Assembly (NCBI RefSeq): GCF_900107685.1
Contig: NZ_FNRQ01000008.1
Span: 183,844-247,843 of the forward strand
Reading direction: 5' to 3'
Origin: Paraburkholderia sartisoli
GTDB taxonomy: Bacteria; Pseudomonadota; Gammaproteobacteria; Burkholderiales; Burkholderiaceae
Length of the DNA: 64,000 nucleotides
The notes under the pieces are model-generated. The model was not told where the DNA came from. It saw nothing but the letters and a program-made list of their open reading frames with translations, and ran no database searches. Both the position numbers and the translations under genes were made by a program. Below are positions 61,003-64,000 of this stretch, piece after piece. Position 1 is the stretch's first letter. Every line of letters begins with the position of its first letter.

Positions 61003-61055
61003 CCGCGCATTTCATCATAAAGGGCCGTCCGCCGTCCAGAGTTTTCCCCTTGACA

Positions 61056-61079
61056 CTTATGTCTTATATAAGACATAAG
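61056..61079. promoter_or_regulatory. Perfect 24-base palindrome, probable operator of the GntR-type regulator
   Basis: Each half reads CTTATGTCTTAT (61056-61067) or its exact complement (61068-61079). A TTGACA at 61050-61055 abuts it on the plus strand, and the mdh-side promoter at 61086 begins seven bases beyond it. AT-rich inverted repeats between a GntR gene and its divergent target are the usual autoregulatory sites of this family. Confidence 0.8.
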
Positions 61080-61506
61080 ATAATGTTGACTTTGCGCTGC
61101 CCGGCTCCTACACTCCTTGGCGAGCAAGGGTTTGCGGGTGGTCACGCAGTGTATTTTCCGCATGATCGCCGCATCGCGAAAGCCGCCCTGCACCACGCCG
61201 CACCCTCACGCAGTTCAGGTTTCGATTCGCCCGTCAGTGCTTCGTCAGACGCTTCCGGAACACGCTGTTGCAGGGCCCGCGTCACGCGGTGGCCAGGTGC
61301 AGCGTTCGCCGCTTCCCGTGTTACCCGCTCAGCCGTACAGGCACAGGTTTTCCGGCATGGCGGCCTCGCCGCGGCGCGCCTTGCAGCTTCATTACAGGCT
61401 GTCCGCGCGCTGCGAATTCCGCTGTGTTTAACCGACGCTTCGAGCAACGCGCATATAGAATGGCGTTTTCCCATAGCGTCTAACGCATCGTCCTGGAGAT
61501 TTCTCA
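61080..61506 (+). other. Long mdh upstream region
   Basis: More than 400 bases separate the regulator operator from mdh. A promoter (61086-61114) lies at its left end. A TATAGA at 61454-61459 could be a second -10 close to mdh, and TGGAGAT precedes the mdh ATG. The rest has no recognisable gene; a 104-codon frame from 61117 has no ribosome binding site or family signature. Confidence 0.45.
61086..61114 (+). promoter_or_regulatory. Sigma-70-type promoter facing mdh
   Basis: TTGACT (61086-61091), 17 bases, TACACT (61109-61114). The GntR-type palindrome is centred about 53 bases upstream of the expected start, which suits activation or roadblock control. Transcription from here would give a leader of nearly 390 bases before mdh. 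Confidence 0.55.
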
Positions 61507-62490
61507 ATGGCTAAGCCCGCAAAGCGCGTTGCCGTCACCGGCGCCGCAGGTCAAATCGCTTATTCCCTGCTGTTTCGCATCGCCAATGGCGATCTGCTTG
61601 GCAAGGATCAGCCGGTCGTCCTGCAACTGCTGGATCTGCCGCAAGCGCAAGCCGCCGTTAAAGGCGTCGTGATGGAACTGGATGACTGCGCATTCCCGCT
61701 GCTGTCGGGCGTCGTGATCACCGACGATCCGAAGGTTGCATTCAAGGATGCCGACGTCGCCCTGCTGGTGGGCGCGCGTCCGCGTTCGAAAGGCATGGAA
61801 CGCAAGGACCTGCTTTCGGCAAACGCCGAAATCTTCACGGTTCAGGGCAAGGCGCTGAACGAAGTCGCGAGCCGCGACGTGAAGGTGCTCGTGGTCGGCA
61901 ACCCGGCCAACACGAACGCCTACATCGCGATGAAGTCGGCGCCGGATCTGCCGAAGAAGAACTTCACCGCCATGCTGCGTCTGGATCACAACCGCGCGCT
62001 GTCGCAACTGGCCGCGAAGTCGGGCAAGCCGGTCGCCTCGATCGAAAAGCTCGCCGTATGGGGCAACCACTCGCCGACGATGTACCCGGATTTCCGCGTT
62101 GCAACGGCTGAAGGTCAGGACCTGACCAGGCTGATCAACGACGAGGAATGGAACCGCAACACGTTCATCCCGACCGTCGGCAAGCGCGGTGCGGCGATCA
62201 TCGAAGCGCGTGGCCTGTCGTCGGCGGCATCGGCTGCGAACGCGGCGATCGATCACGTGCGTGACTGGGTGCTCGGCACGAACGGCAAGTGGGTCACGAT
62301 GGGCATTCCGTCGGACGGTTCGTATGGCATTCCGGAAGACATCATCTACGGTGTGCCGGTCACGTGCGAAAACGGCGAGTACAAGCGTGTCGAAGGCCTC
62401 GCGATCGACGCTTTCTCGCGTGAAAAGATGGACGGTACGCTGAACGAGCTGCTCGAAGAGCGCGACGGCGTGCAGCATCTGCTTGGTTAA
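61507..62490 (+). CDS. mdh: Malate dehydrogenase
   Basis: 327 residues, the cytosolic-type NAD malate dehydrogenase common in betaproteobacteria. It shows [19 protein letters not shown] (nucleotide binding), [16 protein letters not shown] (substrate Arg loop), [14 protein letters not shown], and [12 protein letters not shown] with the catalytic His. It interconverts malate and oxaloacetate. It is followed by an intrinsic terminator, so it may be transcribed alone. Confidence 0.97.
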
Positions 62491-62505
62491 TCGCTGATGC
62501 CAATG

Positions 62506-62545
62506 AACCGGATCTCCGTTGCAGCGCGACGGGTTCCGGTTTTTT
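62506..62545 (+). terminator. Intrinsic terminator after mdh
   Basis: AACCGGA (62506-62512) pairs with TCCGGTT (62535-62541), a 22-base loop between, followed by TTTT. It begins 16 bases after the mdh stop. Confidence 0.7.
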
Positions 62546-62706
62546 CACGTGCGGATGCGTGCATGGCGCCCCGTTCGAGCGCAAGCTGAACGAAGCGTTT
62601 TCCACGCTTTCCTCACCTGATCCGGACGCGTTTTGTCAGCCTGTCGTCCCGCAGAGCGCGCCCGAATCAGTTTGATCAACAGACACCCACGCCCCTGACG
62701 TCGAAG

Positions 62707-63729
62707 ATGCGCGCCCTTTCCCCCGCCGAAGTGTTGTTCGAAGGCGAAGCGCCACCCGCTGTTCTGCCTGCCTGCGATCACTACGCCGGCAGCGAAAAGC
62801 TGATGCTGAAATCGCTTTCCCTGCAGCAGGCGCTCGGGCCCGTATTCGACATCACGCTCGATTGCGAAGATGGCGCGCAGGTCGGCCACGAGGCGGAGCA
62901 CGCGGAACTCGTCGCTTCGCTGCTGGGCAGCGAATACGACCGCTTTGGTCGCGTCGGCGTGCGGATTCACGATTTCCAGCACCCTCACTGGCGCGACGAC
63001 GTGCGCCTGATCCTGCGCGCCGCGAAGCGCGCGCCGGCGTACATCACCCTCCCGAAGATCCGCAACGTACCCGATGCTGCCGAAATGTGCGCGTTCGTCG
63101 AGGCCACGCGTCGCGAACTCTCGATTGCGCAGCCGGTTCCGGTACAGTTGCTGGTCGAGACGCACGGCGCGCTCGCGCACGTGTTCGACCTTGCGGCGCT
63201 GCCCGGTGTCGAGGCGCTCAGTTTCGGCCTGATGGATTTCGTCTCCGCGCACGACGGCGCGATTCCCGACAGCGCGATGCGCTCGCCGGGCCAGTTCGAC
63301 CATCCGCTCGTGCGGCGCGCCAAGCTTGAGATTTCGGCGGCCTGTCACGCGTACGGCAAGGTGCCGTCGCACAACGTCAGCACGGAAGTGCGCGACATGA
63401 GCGTCGTCGCGAACGACGCGAGCCGCGCCCGCGACGAATTCGGCTACACGCGCATGTGGAGCATCCACCCCGCGCAGATCGAGGCGATCGTCGCGGCGTT
63501 CGCGCCGCGCGACGCGGAAATCACCACCGCTGCCGAGATCCTGCTCGCCGCGCAATCGGCGCAATGGGGCCCCACGCGTCATCACGACACGCTCCACGAC
63601 CGCGCGAGCTATCGCTATTACTGGTCGGTGCTGCGCCGCGCGCGCTCGACCGGGCGTGCCGTGCCCGACGAGGCCGCGCCGCTCTTCGCAACCCAGGTTC
63701 AGGTTGCAGCCGGGGGCGCTGTCTCGTGA
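62707..63729 (+). CDS. CoA-ester lyase-like protein (HpcH/HpaI / citrate lyase beta fold)
   Basis: 340 residues. TIM-barrel elements of the CitE/malyl-CoA lyase group are visible: FDITLDCEDGAQVG (residues 48-60, metal-binding Glu/Asp region), RVGVRIHDFQHPHW, PAYITLPKIRNVPDA, PVQLLVETHGAL and ALSFGLMDF. MWSIHPAQIEAIVAAF near residue 260 is also typical. Members cleave or form malyl-CoA, citramalyl-CoA or similar thioesters; the substrate here is not readable. Position between mdh and prpC suggests a role in C4/C3 acid metabolism, possibly propionyl-CoA or glyoxylate related. Confidence 0.8.
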   Translation: MRALSPAEVLFEGEAPPAVLPACDHYAGSEKLMLKSLSLQQALGPVFDITLDCEDGAQVGHEAEHAELVASLLGSEYDRFGRVGVRIHDFQHPHWRDDVRLILRAAKRAPAYITLPKIRNVPDAAEMCAFVEATRRELSIAQPVPVQLLVETHGALAHVFDLAALPGVEALSFGLMDFVSAHDGAIPDSAMRSPGQFDHPLVRRAKLEISAACHAYGKVPSHNVSTEVRDMSVVANDASRARDEFGYTRMWSIHPAQIEAIVAAFAPRDAEITTAAEILLAAQSAQWGPTRHHDTLHDRASYRYYWSVLRRARSTGRAVPDEAAPLFATQVQVAAGGAVS

Positions 63730-63733
63730 CCGG

Positions 63734-63814
63734 TCGACATAACGCATTCATCCCGAAGCGCGACTTTTCACTGGAAAGCCGCGACTGTCAGGCCACGGGT
63801 AATCGACATAACGC
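63734..63814. repeat. Two copies of a 12-base direct repeat upstream of prpC
   Basis: TCGACATAACGC occurs at 63734-63745 and again at 63803-63814, 69 bases apart, both in the short gap before prpC. They could be paired regulator sites; chance is not excluded. Confidence 0.45.
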
Positions 63815-63853
63815 CGCGATGAAAATGAGCGGATATAGAGGAGATTGCTGGAG

Positions 63854-64000
63854 ATGAGCGAGAAGACACAAGCCGCGGTACCGGCAGAAAGCGGCGCATT
63901 CAAGCCGAAGAAATCCGTCGCGCTGTCGGGCGTGACGGCGGGCAACACGGCGTTGTGTACGGTCGGCAAGACCGGCAACGACCTGCACTACCGTGGCTAC
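63854..64000 (+). CDS. prpC: 2-methylcitrate synthase, N-terminal part (runs off the right edge)
   Basis: 49 codons are visible from the ATG at 63854, with GAGGAG about 11 bases upstream. FKPKKSVALSGVTAGNTALC, then TVGKTGNDLHYRGY, matches the start of 2-methylcitrate synthase (PrpC), a short citrate synthase that joins propionyl-CoA and oxaloacetate. The phrase ALSGVTAGNTALCTVG distinguishes it from GltA. The methylcitrate cycle oxidises propionate; oxaloacetate would come from the mdh product nearby. Confidence 0.88.
   Translation, partial: MSEKTQAAVPAESGAFKPKKSVALSGVTAGNTALCTVGKTGNDLHYRGY

Noticed and set aside
61117..61431. 104-codon plus-strand frame in the mdh leader
   Set aside because: No ribosome binding site, no recognisable motif, and a TTG start; more likely untranslated leader.

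Overview
The window is high-GC proteobacterial DNA. Gene content and order point to Burkholderiaceae, most likely the second chromosome of a Paraburkholderia, Burkholderia or Caballeronia. The block running (on the minus strand) sdhCDAB-sdhE, gltA, leuC, entericidin, leuD, leuB, asd, fimV, truA, trpF, trpB, DNA methyltransferase, trpA, accD, folC, dedD-like, cvpA, purF, metZ is one I associate with that family. I see no tRNA, rRNA, insertion sequence, prophage or CRISPR array.

Left part (1-20.2 kb, plus strand): after the broken end of a sugar dehydrogenase small subunit and a DUF1345 membrane protein comes a large alpha-glucan/trehalose cluster: glgE, treS fused to maltokinase, glgB, glgX, treZ, malQ, treY. 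Five of its six junctions are either stop/start overlaps or gaps under 100 bases. It encodes both the GlgE route (trehalose to maltose to maltose-1-phosphate to branched glucan) and the GlgX/TreY/TreZ route from glucan back to trehalose. No glgC or glgA is present. A second carbohydrate group (24.9-32.3 kb) holds a GH133-type debranching enzyme, a GH63/MGH1-type glucosidase, zwf and a polyphosphate-type glucokinase, which would pass released glucose into the Entner-Doudoroff/pentose phosphate route.

Between them (20.2-24.5 kb) lies a small molybdenum-linked island: a stand-alone di-TOBE molbindin, a molybdopterin-domain oxidoreductase, a NifQ-like protein lacking one motif cysteine, a ModE with only its DNA-binding domain, a DUF2325 coiled-coil protein and an unrecognised helical protein. 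Three 28-base palindromes of ModE-operator type, all with a six-base spacer and all overlapping plausible -10 elements, precede the oxidoreductase, the DUF2325 gene and the unrecognised gene. This is the strongest candidate here for a little-described regulated system.

The middle (32.3-37.2 kb) holds a CorC/HlyC-type membrane protein, a histidine-kinase-like protein with an apparently ruined ATPase domain, an FKBP prolyl isomerase, an AraC-type regulator and metZ. metZ is preceded by a SAM-II-type riboswitch and an intrinsic terminator. Further right, asd is preceded by a short open reading frame very rich in Thr, Lys and Ile codons and by two mutually exclusive hairpins, which looks like an undescribed attenuator of the aspartate pathway. 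The right end is the TCA block: gltA, sdhE, sdhBADC, a HutC/GntR-type regulator with a perfect 24-base palindrome between it and mdh, then a CoA-ester lyase-like gene and the start of prpC.
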